DNA from: Gammaproteobacteria bacterium
Lineage (GTDB): Bacteria > Pseudomonadota > Gammaproteobacteria > Pseudomonadales > Pseudohongiellaceae
Length of the DNA: 64,000 bases
Direction: 5' to 3'
Assembly (NCBI GenBank): GCA_029244985.1
Contig: JAQWQD010000027.1
Span: 1 to 64,000 of the forward strand
Shown: in pieces, positions 41,136-50,365 of the stretch
Layout: each line of letters opens with the position of its first letter
How positions within the stretch are numbered: the stretch's first letter is position 1
The notes under the pieces: generated by a model
The model's input: only the letters and a program-made list of their open reading frames with translations
Told to the model about the DNA's origin: nothing
Databases searched by the model: none
Position numbers and translations under genes: made by a program

Positions 41136-42347
41136 ATGTCTGACATATCCGATGCGTATATTTATGATGGCGGGCGAACTGCCTTCGGGCGCCATGCCGG
41201 TGCTCTTTCCTCAGTCCGGCCGGATGATCTTTTGGCTCACACAATTAAATCAGTAGTAGAAAGAAATGATTTCCCTGCCGAAGCATACGAAGACGCGATC
41301 ATGGGAAATACCAACGGTGCCGGTGAAGACTGCCGAAATGTAGCGCGCTTTGCTTTATTGCGGGCTGGTTTACCAGTGGAAGTAGGTGGGCAAACTGTAA
41401 ACCGACTATGTGGCTCTGGTTTGGCAGCGACTTTGGATGCAGCGCGGGCTGTCAAAGTAGGAGAGGGAAATTTATTTTTGGCCGGCGGCGTAGAATCTAT
41501 GAGCCGTGCTCCGATAGTGATGAGTAAGGCTAAATCTGCTTATGATCGCAGCCAGGAGATTGCCGACAGTACATTAGGTGCTCGGTTTACCAATCCTGCA
41601 TTTGCTGCCGTTTTCGGCAACGATACAATGCCACAGACGGCTGACAACATAGCCAGTGATCTGACTATTTCTAGAGAAGAGGCAGACGCTTTCGCCGCAG
41701 CTTCCCAAGCGAAATTTGAAACGGCTAGGGCGGAGGGTTTTTTTGACGGTGAAATAATTCCTATTGAAGTCTCTCTGGGCCGGAAGAAGCCGCCTGTGAT
41801 GGTTGACGCAGATGAACATCCTCGTCCTCAATCGACAGCAGAATCCTTAGCAGGCCTAAGGGCTCTGTTTGAAGATGGCGTCGTGACTGCCGGAAATGCG
41901 TCTGGGATAAATGATGGAGCTGCCACGTTAATTGTCGGCAATCAGGCTATCGGAGAAAAATATGGCGTTGCTCCCAAAGCTAGAATAATCGCAGGAGCGG
42001 TGGCTGGAGTAGAGCCTCGTGTTATGGGCTTCGGTCCGGTGTTTGCAATTCAAAAGGCCTTGGCCCGCGCAGATCTTTCCCTAAGCGATATTGATATCAT
42101 TGAAATAAATGAAGCTTTTGCACCGCAAGTACTAGGTTGTCTGAGTATGCTAAAAGTGGATTTTAATGATGCAAGAGTAAATCCTAATGGGGGCGCGATT
42201 GCAGTTGGACATCCGCTTGGTGCTTCTGGTGCCAGAATTGCAATTACAGCTACCCGTCAGCTTGAACGAATGCAAGGTCGCTATGCCGTAATAAGTTTGT
42301 GTATTGGCATAGGACAGGGCGTTGCAGCAATTATTGAGCGCGTTTAA
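41136..42347 (+). CDS. Acetyl-CoA acyltransferase (thiolase)
   Basis: A 403-residue degradative thiolase. Nucleophilic Cys in QTVNRLCGSGLAA (about residue 92), His in NPNGGAIAVGHPLGASGAR and second Cys in SLCIGIGQGVA are all present, along with NEAFAPQ. It cleaves 3-oxoacyl-CoA with CoA in the last step of beta-oxidation. It opens a five-gene operon with a FadB-like enzyme, a zinc alcohol dehydrogenase and two acyl-CoA dehydrogenases. Chain specificity cannot be judged; PcaF/FadA-like and steroid thiolases are both possible. Confidence 0.92.
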   Translation: MSDISDAYIYDGGRTAFGRHAGALSSVRPDDLLAHTIKSVVERNDFPAEAYEDAIMGNTNGAGEDCRNVARFALLRAGLPVEVGGQTVNRLCGSGLAATLDAARAVKVGEGNLFLAGGVESMSRAPIVMSKAKSAYDRSQEIADSTLGARFTNPAFAAVFGNDTMPQTADNIASDLTISREEADAFAAASQAKFETARAEGFFDGEIIPIEVSLGRKKPPVMVDADEHPRPQSTAESLAGLRALFEDGVVTAGNASGINDGAATLIVGNQAIGEKYGVAPKARIIAGAVAGVEPRVMGFGPVFAIQKALARADLSLSDIDIIEINEAFAPQVLGCLSMLKVDFNDARVNPNGGAIAVGHPLGASGARIAITATRQLERMQGRYAVISLCIGIGQGVAAIIERV

Positions 42348-42413
42348 GAATTGTGAACTTAGAATAACTAATTAAGAATTTGAGAATATTGGAAAGTTAA
42401 GAAAGGAAAAATT

Positions 42414-44528
42414 ATGTCACAAGTAGTTAGCTATGAATTACAAGCAAATATCGGAATTATTACAGTTAACAATCCGCCAGTTAATGCACTTGCTCAAGTT
42501 GTGCGGGAGGGTATTTTTAATGCGGTTAACACTGCTCAGAAAGATGCATCCGAAGCGATTATATTGTGCTGTGATGGGCGTACATTTATTGCTGGCGCTG
42601 ATATCACTGAGTTTGGTAAGCCCTCCAAGGAACCTGGCCTGCCCGATGTGCTAACTGCAATTGAAAACTCAACTAAACCAATTGTTGCTGCAATCCACGG
42701 CACGGCACTCGGTGGTGGGTTCGAGGTCACTCTAGCATGTCATTATCGCTGTGCAGTTGCTTCGGCTAAGGTTGGTCTTCCAGAAGTTAAACTAGGCCTA
42801 TTACCCGGTGCTGGAGGAACCCAGCGTGTCCCAAGAATTGCAGGTGTCCAAGCAGCACTCGATATGATTACTAGCGGTAATCCAGTCCCTGCGCAGAAAG
42901 CTAAAGATATGGGGTTGGTGGATGAAGTTGTTGAAGGAGATGACCTGCTTGCTGGCGCTATTAGCTATGCCAAACATCTTATAGAGTCAGGTGCTCCACT
43001 TAAACGTATTCGCGATATCACTATAGATTCTTCGACTATTGAAGCAGGTTTTTTTGAGGGTGCTCGAGAGCGGCTTGCGAAAAGAGCACGGGGGCAGATT
43101 GCTCTGGACAGAATAGTCTCTTGCTTGCAGGCTGCAGTTGAATTGCCTATTGATGAAGGACTGATTAGAGAGCGAGAGTTGTTTAAAGAGTTAGTAAGCT
43201 CACCGGAATCTGCTGCCATGCGTCATATCTTTTTTGCGGAAAGGCAGGCTGCAAAAATAAAAGGTCTGGCAAAACATACCGCGCTGCGACCGATTAAATC
43301 AGTAGCTATACTCGGTGGCGGTACCATGGGTGGGGGTATCGCCATGTGTTTTGCGAATGTAGGTATTCCTGTAATTCTTGTAGAGATAAACGATGAGGCT
43401 TTGGAGCGTGGACTTAGCATTGTCCGTAAAAATTACGCTATCACTGTTCAGAAAGGCAAACTGGCGGCAGATAAAATGGAGCAGCGTATTGGTCTGATTT
43501 CTGGAACTACTGATTATGGTGATATCGGGGATGTAGATTTAGTCATCGAGGCAGTTTTTGAAAATCTGGATTTAAAGAAAGAAATCTTTGCGAAGTTAGA
43601 TGCAGCCTGTAAACCGGGAGCGATTTTAGCCACTAACACTTCTTATCAGGATGTAGATGCAATTGCTGAAGCAACAGCTCGGCCGGAGGACGTCGTCGGC
43701 ATGCATTTTTTCAGTCCCGCAAATGTGATGAAATTATTGGAAGTTGTTCGTGGGGAAAAGACTGCCGACGATGTGCTCGCTACGGTTATGCAGATTGGTA
43801 AAAAGATTGGAAAAGTTTGCGCGCTCTCGCGGGTGTGCTATGGATTTATTGGTAATCGGATGTTGGGTGGCTATGGTCGCGAAGCTCAAATGCTGTTGTT
43901 AGATGGCTGCACGCCAGCCCAAGTCGATGGTGCACTCGAAGGCTTCGGTATGGCAATGGGTCCATTGGCGATGAGTGACCTTGCTGGTCTGGACGTGGGC
44001 TATAAAGCCCGCCAGGGTAGAACTGACCTTCCTGATGATCCCAAACTTTATCGCATGGGAACAATGCTTGTTGAAATGGGCAGATATGGTCAAAAGACTG
44101 GTTCGGGTTTTTATCAATATGATCCAGAGACTCGCCGTCGAATGTCTGACCCGGAAGTGGAAGCGCTTATAAAGGAAGAAGCAGACAAGCTCAATGTTGA
44201 ACAAGCTCACATATCTGATGATGAAATTCTTGCCCGCTGTTTTTATCCTCTAATCAATGAGGGCGCTAAAATACTTGAGGAAGGCATCGCACAAAGAGCT
44301 AGCGACATCGACGTTGTGTATATCTATGGTTATGCTTTTCCAGTCGCTAAGGGCGGACCCATGCATTATGCCGATTCAGTTGGATTAAAAAATGTATATG
44401 AAAAAATATGCGAATTCCGAGATAAGTATGGGGAGCAGTATTGGAATCCATCTCCGTTGCTCAAGCAACTTGCAGAGGAAGGTAAAACTTTCGCTCAGTG
44501 GGATAAAGAAAGGAGTGCAGCGCAATGA
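42414..44528 (+). CDS. FadB-like enoyl-CoA hydratase / 3-hydroxyacyl-CoA dehydrogenase
   Basis: A 704-residue two-domain enzyme. Residues 1-190 are a crotonase: FIAGADITEFGKPS, TALGGGFEVTLACHYRC and LPEVKLGLLPGAGGTQRVPR retain both catalytic Glu. From about residue 290 comes the dehydrogenase: LGGGTMGGGIAMCFANVGI for NAD, MHFFSPANVMKLLEVV with catalytic His, and two helical C-terminal domains. This is the FadB/FadJ/peroxisomal MFE1 layout, length normal. A strong AAAGGAAAA site precedes the ATG. The next gene starts within its last codons (4-base ATGA overlap), so translation is coupled. Confidence 0.92.
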   Translation: MSQVVSYELQANIGIITVNNPPVNALAQVVREGIFNAVNTAQKDASEAIILCCDGRTFIAGADITEFGKPSKEPGLPDVLTAIENSTKPIVAAIHGTALGGGFEVTLACHYRCAVASAKVGLPEVKLGLLPGAGGTQRVPRIAGVQAALDMITSGNPVPAQKAKDMGLVDEVVEGDDLLAGAISYAKHLIESGAPLKRIRDITIDSSTIEAGFFEGARERLAKRARGQIALDRIVSCLQAAVELPIDEGLIRERELFKELVSSPESAAMRHIFFAERQAAKIKGLAKHTALRPIKSVAILGGGTMGGGIAMCFANVGIPVILVEINDEALERGLSIVRKNYAITVQKGKLAADKMEQRIGLISGTTDYGDIGDVDLVIEAVFENLDLKKEIFAKLDAACKPGAILATNTSYQDVDAIAEATARPEDVVGMHFFSPANVMKLLEVVRGEKTADDVLATVMQIGKKIGKVCALSRVCYGFIGNRMLGGYGREAQMLLLDGCTPAQVDGALEGFGMAMGPLAMSDLAGLDVGYKARQGRTDLPDDPKLYRMGTMLVEMGRYGQKTGSGFYQYDPETRRRMSDPEVEALIKEEADKLNVEQAHISDDEILARCFYPLINEGAKILEEGIAQRASDIDVVYIYGYAFPVAKGGPMHYADSVGLKNVYEKICEFRDKYGEQYWNPSPLLKQLAEEGKTFAQWDKERSAAQ

Positions 44529-45562
44529 TCTCTTATCAAACCGCTGCCCCAGGTGCTCCACTGGTTAAAGTTGAAACCGCCACACCGATGCCTCAAGGAG
44601 CGGAAGTACTGATCAAAACTCTTGCCTGCGGAGTTTGCCATTCGGACATTCACATGCACGATGGAATTTTTGAGTTAGGCGGTGGCAAGCACTTGGAAGT
44701 GGGTCGTGAAGGGATGGTGTTAGGTCACGAAATATTTGGCGAGGTCATTGCGAAAGGACCTGAAGCAGAAGGTGTTTCGATCGGTGATCGCAGAGTTGTA
44801 TTTCCTTGGATTGGTTGCGGTGAGTGCTCCTTCTGTAAGCGGGGTGAAGAGCACATTTGCACGCCTGGACGCGCATTAGGAATAATGAGTGCAGGAGGTT
44901 TTTCTGATCATGTATTGGTGCCACACAGTCGTTACCTTTTTGATAAAGGTGATGCCTCAGAATCTTTGGCAGCAACCTACGCTTGCTCTGGTCTGACAGC
45001 CTATGGAGCGCTGAAAAAAGTCGGTGATCTACAGGAGGGAGAAGAACTAGTCATCATTGGCGCTGGCGGTGTTGGCATGATGGCAATTCAGATTGCTCAT
45101 GCGTTGGGAGTCGATCCCATCGTAGTTGATATTGACGATGCAAAGTTGGCAGCGGCGGAAGAACTGGGAGTCACCCGGACATTTAATTCTTCAGATCCAC
45201 AAACAGCAAAAGCAATTCGCAAAAGTACCGGTGGGGTCTATGCGGCGCTAGATTTTGTTGGTGCAGAAGCAAGCGTCAATTATGGTTTAAGTTGTTTGCG
45301 CAAAGGTGGGATGTTGATAATTATTGGACTTTATGGTGGTGCTTTATCGATGCCAATTCCCTTTATCCCAATGAATGCACGAATCATACAAGGCAGCTAT
45401 GTTGGCAGCCTGCAAGACATGTCGGACTTAATGGCCATGGTTCGAGACGGCAAGATCGCACCGATTGAAATTACAGAAAGACCACTAGCTGAGGCTAATG
45501 AAGCATTGATTGATCTTAAAGCAGGCAAAGTTAAAGGCAGGCAAGTCCTGGTAAGTGGCTAA
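44525..45562 (+). CDS. Zinc-dependent alcohol dehydrogenase
   Basis: A 345-residue medium-chain alcohol dehydrogenase. Catalytic zinc ligands in CGVCHSDIHMHDG and VLGHEIFGEV, structural zinc Cys set in GCGECSFCKRGEEHIC, and the NAD motif GAGGVGMMAIQIA are all intact. Start overlaps the FadB-like stop by four bases and the next gene starts three bases after its stop, so it belongs firmly to the operon. It may feed a primary or secondary alcohol into the acyl-CoA route, or handle a hydroxyl on the ring or side chain of the substrate. Confidence 0.9.
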   Translation: MISYQTAAPGAPLVKVETATPMPQGAEVLIKTLACGVCHSDIHMHDGIFELGGGKHLEVGREGMVLGHEIFGEVIAKGPEAEGVSIGDRRVVFPWIGCGECSFCKRGEEHICTPGRALGIMSAGGFSDHVLVPHSRYLFDKGDASESLAATYACSGLTAYGALKKVGDLQEGEELVIIGAGGVGMMAIQIAHALGVDPIVVDIDDAKLAAAEELGVTRTFNSSDPQTAKAIRKSTGGVYAALDFVGAEASVNYGLSCLRKGGMLIIIGLYGGALSMPIPFIPMNARIIQGSYVGSLQDMSDLMAMVRDGKIAPIEITERPLAEANEALIDLKAGKVKGRQVLVSG

Positions 45563-45565
45563 ATT

Positions 45566-46813
45566 ATGGATAGTCAGATGCAAGCACTAGATGATTTTCG
45601 CTCTTCAACCCGCGTTTGGTTGGAAGAAAATTGTCCCCAATCGATGCGCACAGCAATGGTTCAGGAAGAAATTGTCTGGGGTGGGCGTCAGCCGCATTAC
45701 GAGAACCCAGAAAGCAAGGTGTGGTTGGATCGATTGGCAGAAAAAGGCTGGACCTGCCCAGCTTGGCCTCAAGAATACGGTGGAGGTGGGCTCAATAAAG
45801 AACAAACTATTATTCTCAATGAAGAGCTTCGGCGCATTAATGCCAGGCCAGGGCTAACGAGTTTTGGTATTAGTATGTTAGGTCCGGTTTTACTGGAATA
45901 TGGAAACCATGAACAGAAACTAGAACACTTGCCTAAAATCGTTCGTGGCGAAATTCGATGGTGCCAAGGGTATTCAGAGCCAGGATCTGGGTCCGATCTT
46001 GCTAGTTTAAAAACGAAAGCTGAATTGCAGGGTGATCATTATGTTATTAACGGATCCAAAGTTTGGACCTCTTATGCTGACAAAGCCGACTGGATTTTTT
46101 GTCTAGTCAGAACAGATTTTGACGTGCCAAAGCATGCCGGCATCAGTTTTATTCTATTTGATATGGCAAGCGAAGGAATTACCACAAAACCAATTCAGTT
46201 AATCAGTGGAGCATCTCCATTCTGTGAAACATTTTTCGATGACGTGAAAGTGCCAGCGAGCAACCTGGTCGGCCGTCTTAATGACGGGTGGACTATTGCA
46301 AAACGCTTGCTGCAGCATGAGCGAACAATGATCTCTAGTTTTGGGCTCGCCAGCGGTCAATCTGATCGCGGAGGAACGACGTCTACTGTTGCAAGCCTTG
46401 AGGGTGCAGCGATGCATTATAGAGGAGATAAAGACAAGCTTTCGGATCCAGTTCTAAGGGATGAAATCGCCCAGTTTAAAATCGATTCCGCCGCTTTCAT
46501 GCTAACTTCTCAGCGCTCAATTGAGGAATCTAAACAAGGCCAGGGGCCAAATGCCACTTCATCGATGTTGAAAAATTATGGTTGTGAATTAAATAAGCGC
46601 CGTTATGAAATATTAATGAAGGCATTAGGTAGTCAAAGTCTAGGTTGGGAGGGTGAGGGTTTTAACGCCGAAGAGTTGTTAGTCACGCGAGAATGGCTAC
46701 GTTCCAAAGCAAACTCCATCGAAGGCGGCACTTCGGAAGTACAACTAAATGTTATTGCAAAACGGGTTCTAGGTTTGCCTGATATTTTAAGCATGAATAA
46801 GACTAATCAGTGA
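45566..46813 (+). CDS. Acyl-CoA dehydrogenase family protein (second pair, subunit A)
   Basis: A 415-residue flavoprotein closely resembling the protein at 32190: RWCQGYSEPGSGSDLASLKTKA, NGSKVWTSYADKADW and ETFFDDVKVPASNLVG. The tail reads SIEGGTSEVQLNVIAKRVLGL, with Glu one place before the GG rather than in YEGT. It is longer than normal because of an insert around residues 255-300 (GQSDRGGTTSTVASLEGAAM) in the helical domain. It is followed after 58 bases by the subunit B gene. The pairing and motif pattern point to a heteromeric enzyme, probably on a bulky acyl-CoA. Confidence 0.86.
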   Translation: MDSQMQALDDFRSSTRVWLEENCPQSMRTAMVQEEIVWGGRQPHYENPESKVWLDRLAEKGWTCPAWPQEYGGGGLNKEQTIILNEELRRINARPGLTSFGISMLGPVLLEYGNHEQKLEHLPKIVRGEIRWCQGYSEPGSGSDLASLKTKAELQGDHYVINGSKVWTSYADKADWIFCLVRTDFDVPKHAGISFILFDMASEGITTKPIQLISGASPFCETFFDDVKVPASNLVGRLNDGWTIAKRLLQHERTMISSFGLASGQSDRGGTTSTVASLEGAAMHYRGDKDKLSDPVLRDEIAQFKIDSAAFMLTSQRSIEESKQGQGPNATSSMLKNYGCELNKRRYEILMKALGSQSLGWEGEGFNAEELLVTREWLRSKANSIEGGTSEVQLNVIAKRVLGLPDILSMNKTNQ

Positions 46814-46871
46814 CAGCGAAAGGCTAAGAAAAACCCCAGGGTAAAATAGATCAAATGTTAAGGGTTTAGTG

Positions 46872-48020
46872 ATGGCGTTAGTGTTAAATGAAGATCAACA
46901 GATGTTGAAAGACTCGGCGAAAAACTTTTGCCAACAAAGTTCACCATTATCTGTTTTAAGAAAACTACGAGATACAAATGATGAAATAGGCTTCGATAGG
47001 CAAGTCTGGCTGCAAATGCTTTCACTTGGCTGGGCGGGTATCGCAGTGCCAGAAGCCTATGGCGGTTTCAATTTTGGATATAGTGGTCTTGGGGTCGTTT
47101 TGGAAGAGTCAGGGCGTACCCTCACCAGTTCACCTTTGATCCCGAGTGTGTTGATTGGTGCAACAGCAATAAATGAAATCGGCTCAGAGTCGCAAAAGCT
47201 AGAACTACTGCCGAAAATCATAGCGGGTGAGCTGTTGCTTGCTTTGGCTTTAGATGAACAGGCGACACACGCTCCTTCAAATATTACGACAACTGCAACT
47301 AAAACTGACAAAACTTATTTGATTCAGGGTAAGAAGACCTTTGTGCTCGATGGCCATGTGGCGGACAAGCTGATTGTCGTGACGCGAACTGCCGGTGGAA
47401 CCGACAAAGAGAGTGGTATTACTCTTTTTCTGGTGGATAGCGATTCACCAGGGCTGGAAATTAAAAGAACCTCAATGGTAGATAATCGCAACTCTGCTCA
47501 AGTACATTTCGATGATGTAAAGGTTCCTTCTGAAGCTATGCTGGGGGAGGAAGGTAATGGATTTATAGCTTTGGATAGAGTCTTGGATATTGCTCGTATC
47601 GGCATAGCAGCTGAAATGTTAGGTAGTATTCAAGAGGTGTTTGATCGCATTATTGACTATCTAAAACAGCGGGAACAATTTGGTGTGTTAATCGGCTCGT
47701 TTCAAGGTTTGCAGCATCGTGCTGCAACTATGTATAGCGAGATTGAGCTTTGTAAGTCTATAGTCCGCGCTACCTTGGCGGCACTGGATAATCCTGATCT
47801 AGATCGCATAGAAATTGCTGAACTTGCGAGTATCGCAAAAGCTAAATTATCTGAAGTGTATTTTCTTGTCAGTAATGAAGGTGTGCAAATGCATGGTGGT
47901 ATTGGTATGACTGATGAATTCGACATAGGATTTTTCATTAAGCGCGCCAGAGTAGCGCAGCAGTTTTTAGGAGATGCTACTTTCCACCGCGATCGCTATG
48001 CCACTTTGAAAAAGTTTTAA
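46872..48020 (+). CDS. Acyl-CoA dehydrogenase family protein (second pair, subunit B)
   Basis: A 382-residue protein resembling the one at 33444: LEESGRTLTSSPLIPS, a degenerate middle block (LALDEQATHAPSN), KQREQFGVLIGSFQGLQHRAATMYS and QMHGGIGMTDEFDIGFFIKR. It also lacks the YEGTxEI catalytic tail. A GTG at 46869 lies directly before the ATG at 46872; AAGGG spacing favours the ATG. It is the last gene of the operon; no hairpin terminator follows. It is presumed to form alpha2beta2 with the preceding gene product. Confidence 0.83.
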   Translation: MALVLNEDQQMLKDSAKNFCQQSSPLSVLRKLRDTNDEIGFDRQVWLQMLSLGWAGIAVPEAYGGFNFGYSGLGVVLEESGRTLTSSPLIPSVLIGATAINEIGSESQKLELLPKIIAGELLLALALDEQATHAPSNITTTATKTDKTYLIQGKKTFVLDGHVADKLIVVTRTAGGTDKESGITLFLVDSDSPGLEIKRTSMVDNRNSAQVHFDDVKVPSEAMLGEEGNGFIALDRVLDIARIGIAAEMLGSIQEVFDRIIDYLKQREQFGVLIGSFQGLQHRAATMYSEIELCKSIVRATLAALDNPDLDRIEIAELASIAKAKLSEVYFLVSNEGVQMHGGIGMTDEFDIGFFIKRARVAQQFLGDATFHRDRYATLKKF

Positions 48021-48312
48021 TTCTTTACCCACTCATGACTGTAAGCAGCCAAAGGGGTTTAGTAGACTGGGCGGACGGGAAGAAAGTCATGGTAGTGAAA
48101 GTCAGAGAATTTTATAAAACATGGCGAAATATCAATGAAGATCTTTTGATCTATGTGTTGGAATGTTTTCTTGACTTCAGAGAAATAGATGTGCTTTTTG
48201 GTGCAGAGAATTGCAATTGCAAGAAGTTAGGTCTGCTCAGTAGCCGCGTTGATAATAATCAACCTCACCTAAATTTAATCGTGTGATCTAGGAATACACG
48301 AAGGCAAATCGT

Positions 48313-48999
48313 ATGCCTTTTCTTATTATCGGAGCAATTCTTGCCATTTTGGTTTATGTGCCCTCTTATTGGGTGCGTCATGTAATGAGAAAAAATGGTG
48401 AAGAGTTAGAAGAAATTGCAGGCACAGGAGGGGAATTAGCACAGCATTTAATTGACCGGTTTCAGTTAGAGGGAATAAGGGTCGAAGAAACTAAAGATCT
48501 AGGAGACCATTTTGATCCAAAAGATCAAATGGTCAGGCTGAGCCCAAGTAACTTTAATAATAAGTCATTGACTGCGGTTGCTGTCGCTGCACACGAAGTA
48601 GGGCATGCAATTCAGTTTCACCGAAAAGAAAAAATATTTGAACTTCGTAGCAGGTATCTGCCTACAGCCCATGCATTGAGCCAAGCAGGGATTGCCATTA
48701 TGTGGCTTTTTCCAGTTATTGGTCTGATATTGCGTTCTCCTTTTGCGGTTAGCGTTGTTATTGGTTTGAGCCTCTTGTTGCAACTAGCAGGGGCTTTAGC
48801 TTACTTGATTATTTTGCCTGAAGAATGGGACGCGAGTTTTAATAAGGCGCTGCCTATTCTCATGGACGGCGAATATGTTGAGGAGAAACAAATTCCTACC
48901 ATTCGAAAGATCTTGAAAGCTGCTGCTTTGACCTATTTCTCAGCAGCACTCGCCAATGTCCTTCATCTAGGGCGTTGGTTGTTAATTTTAAGGCGTTAA
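48313..48999 (+). CDS. YugP-type zinc metallopeptidase (membrane)
   Basis: A 228-residue integral membrane protease, PF04298. Active site HEVGH at 94-98 in VAVAAHEVGHAIQFH, preceded by the YugP block LSPSNFNNKSLTAVAVAA; membrane helices at 3-20, 120-160 and near 205. These are site-unspecified membrane metalloproteases with little biochemistry. The gene is followed by a LOG family gene whose reading frame starts 36 bases after its stop. No operon partner gives a hint about the substrate. Confidence 0.88.
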   Translation: MPFLIIGAILAILVYVPSYWVRHVMRKNGEELEEIAGTGGELAQHLIDRFQLEGIRVEETKDLGDHFDPKDQMVRLSPSNFNNKSLTAVAVAAHEVGHAIQFHRKEKIFELRSRYLPTAHALSQAGIAIMWLFPVIGLILRSPFAVSVVIGLSLLLQLAGALAYLIILPEEWDASFNKALPILMDGEYVEEKQIPTIRKILKAAALTYFSAALANVLHLGRWLLILRR

Positions 49000-49034
49000 G
49001 TGGGCGGATAAGAATAGGAGCAGAAAGAGAATCG

Positions 49035-49616
49035 ATGAAAAGGATTTGTGTGTATTGTGGTTCGGCCGATGGTGCTTCCCCTGAATATGCTAACGCGGCG
49101 CAAAGGGTGGCTGCTGCTTTTGTAGAGGGCGGCATTGAACTTGTGTATGGCGGAGCTAGAGTAGGTGTGATGGGAGCAATTGCTGATGCAGTGCTTGCTG
49201 CTGGAGGAACGGTAATCGGAGTTCTGCCAAAGGGGTTATTTCGAGCTGAAGTCCCTCACTCTGGTCTAACTGAATTAATTGAAGTTAAGTCTATGCACGA
49301 AAGAAAATCCAAAATGGCTGAAATTTCAGATGGGTTTATCGCTTTGCCAGGAGGCCTGGGGACCATTGAAGAATTGTTTGAAATTTTGACTTGGGCGCAA
49401 TTAGGTCTGCATAGAAATCCAGTAGGTCTTCTTAATGTGAATGGTTTCTATAATAAGCTGCTTGAGTATTTAGATCATGCAGTGACAGAACGATTCATTC
49501 GACCGCAACACAAAGATATGATAATTGTTGAAACTGAAATCGATACGATTCTAAGTAAATTTAGCTCCTACCATCCCCCGACCACAAGGAAGTGGTTTGA
49601 TCTGACTGAACAGTAA
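49035..49616 (+). CDS. LOG family (TIGR00730) nucleoside-monophosphate phosphoribohydrolase
   Basis: A 193-residue Rossmann protein: CVYCGSADGASPEYANAA at the start, LVYGGARVGVMG, MHERKSKMAEISDGFIALPGG with LGTIEELFE, giving the PGGxGTxxE catalytic motif. LOG proteins hydrolyse cytokinin riboside 5'-monophosphate or AMP to base and ribose-5-phosphate. The ATG at 49035 with GGAGCAGAAAGAGA upstream is the best start; an earlier GTG/ATG frame from 48975 would overlap the YugP gene and add an unrelated N-terminus. The DUF2237 gene follows. Confidence 0.9.
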   Translation: MKRICVYCGSADGASPEYANAAQRVAAAFVEGGIELVYGGARVGVMGAIADAVLAAGGTVIGVLPKGLFRAEVPHSGLTELIEVKSMHERKSKMAEISDGFIALPGGLGTIEELFEILTWAQLGLHRNPVGLLNVNGFYNKLLEYLDHAVTERFIRPQHKDMIIVETEIDTILSKFSSYHPPTTRKWFDLTEQ

Positions 49617-49639
49617 ATTTCAATTAAAGAGGTTGAATT

Positions 49640-50011
49640 GTGGAAGACTCTCTAAACGTATTTGACGAGCCTCTAATTTCTTGTAGCGAAGAGCCTATTA
49701 CTGGTTTCTACAGAGACGGGTGTTGCAATACCAGCGATAGCGATATTGGTTCTCACACTGTTTGTATTCAAGTAACACAAGAATTTCTAGAGTACTCTCG
49801 CTTCCGAGGAAATGATCTTTCAACGCCGATGCCAGATTTTGGATTTCCAGGACTTGCCGAGGGTGATCGGTGGTGTTTGTGCGCGTCTCGTTGGCTTGAA
49901 GCGTTCGAGAAGGGAATGGCACCGAACGTCTTTCTAACCCGCACCCATAAGCGAGCATTGGACATTATCGATCTCAGCAAACTCAAGCAACACGCTGTAG
50001 ATATAAACTAA
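49640..50011 (+). CDS. DUF2237 family protein
   Basis: A 123-residue protein starting at GTG behind AAAGAGG. Signature DUF2237 blocks are complete: EEPITGFYRDGCCNTSDSD, IGSHTVCIQVTQEFLEYSRF, RGNDLSTPMPDFGFPGLAEG, and DRWCLCASRWLEAFE. Three conserved Cys groups (CC, VC, CLC) suggest metal or redox chemistry but no function is known for this family. It lies 23 bases after the LOG gene and is probably co-transcribed. Confidence 0.92.
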   Translation: MEDSLNVFDEPLISCSEEPITGFYRDGCCNTSDSDIGSHTVCIQVTQEFLEYSRFRGNDLSTPMPDFGFPGLAEGDRWCLCASRWLEAFEKGMAPNVFLTRTHKRALDIIDLSKLKQHAVDIN

Positions 50012-50365
50012 AACCCAAGAGTATTTCCTATTTTTCTTATTGATAAAATTATTTGTTTAAAGAGGCTAGGGTTGAATTTTGAGTCATCCTTAGTGCAATT
50101 GTTGTAATTTGATTGAGATCTCTATTGGGCGATCTAAGCACTGGAACCAAAAATACGCTTGATGAAATATTTATATGATTTTATTTCTGATGATAAGCTA
50201 GAGGTAAATAAACTAAAACTTTAAGCCGTAGCAATCAATCCCTCGAAGCTGATATAGAAACTCATCTGCTGAGTTGAATGCATAGTAATTTTGATTATGA
50301 TTTCAAACGAGAATTAGATTTACCATAAACTTCGGTAATAGCTCAACAAAAAGGAACAATTCTGT
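50012..50365. other. Intergenic region, 354 bp
   Basis: AT-rich, many stops on both strands, no tRNA, terminator or strong dyad recognised. Presumably contains the sulfotransferase promoter; an AAAAAGGAAC ribosome site lies just before that start. Confidence 0.5.

Noticed and set aside
48035-48286. 83-codon plus-strand frame between the last ACAD and the YugP gene
   Set aside because: No recognisable family and no good ribosome binding site; residue mix is not distinctive. It could be a real small gene but I cannot support it.
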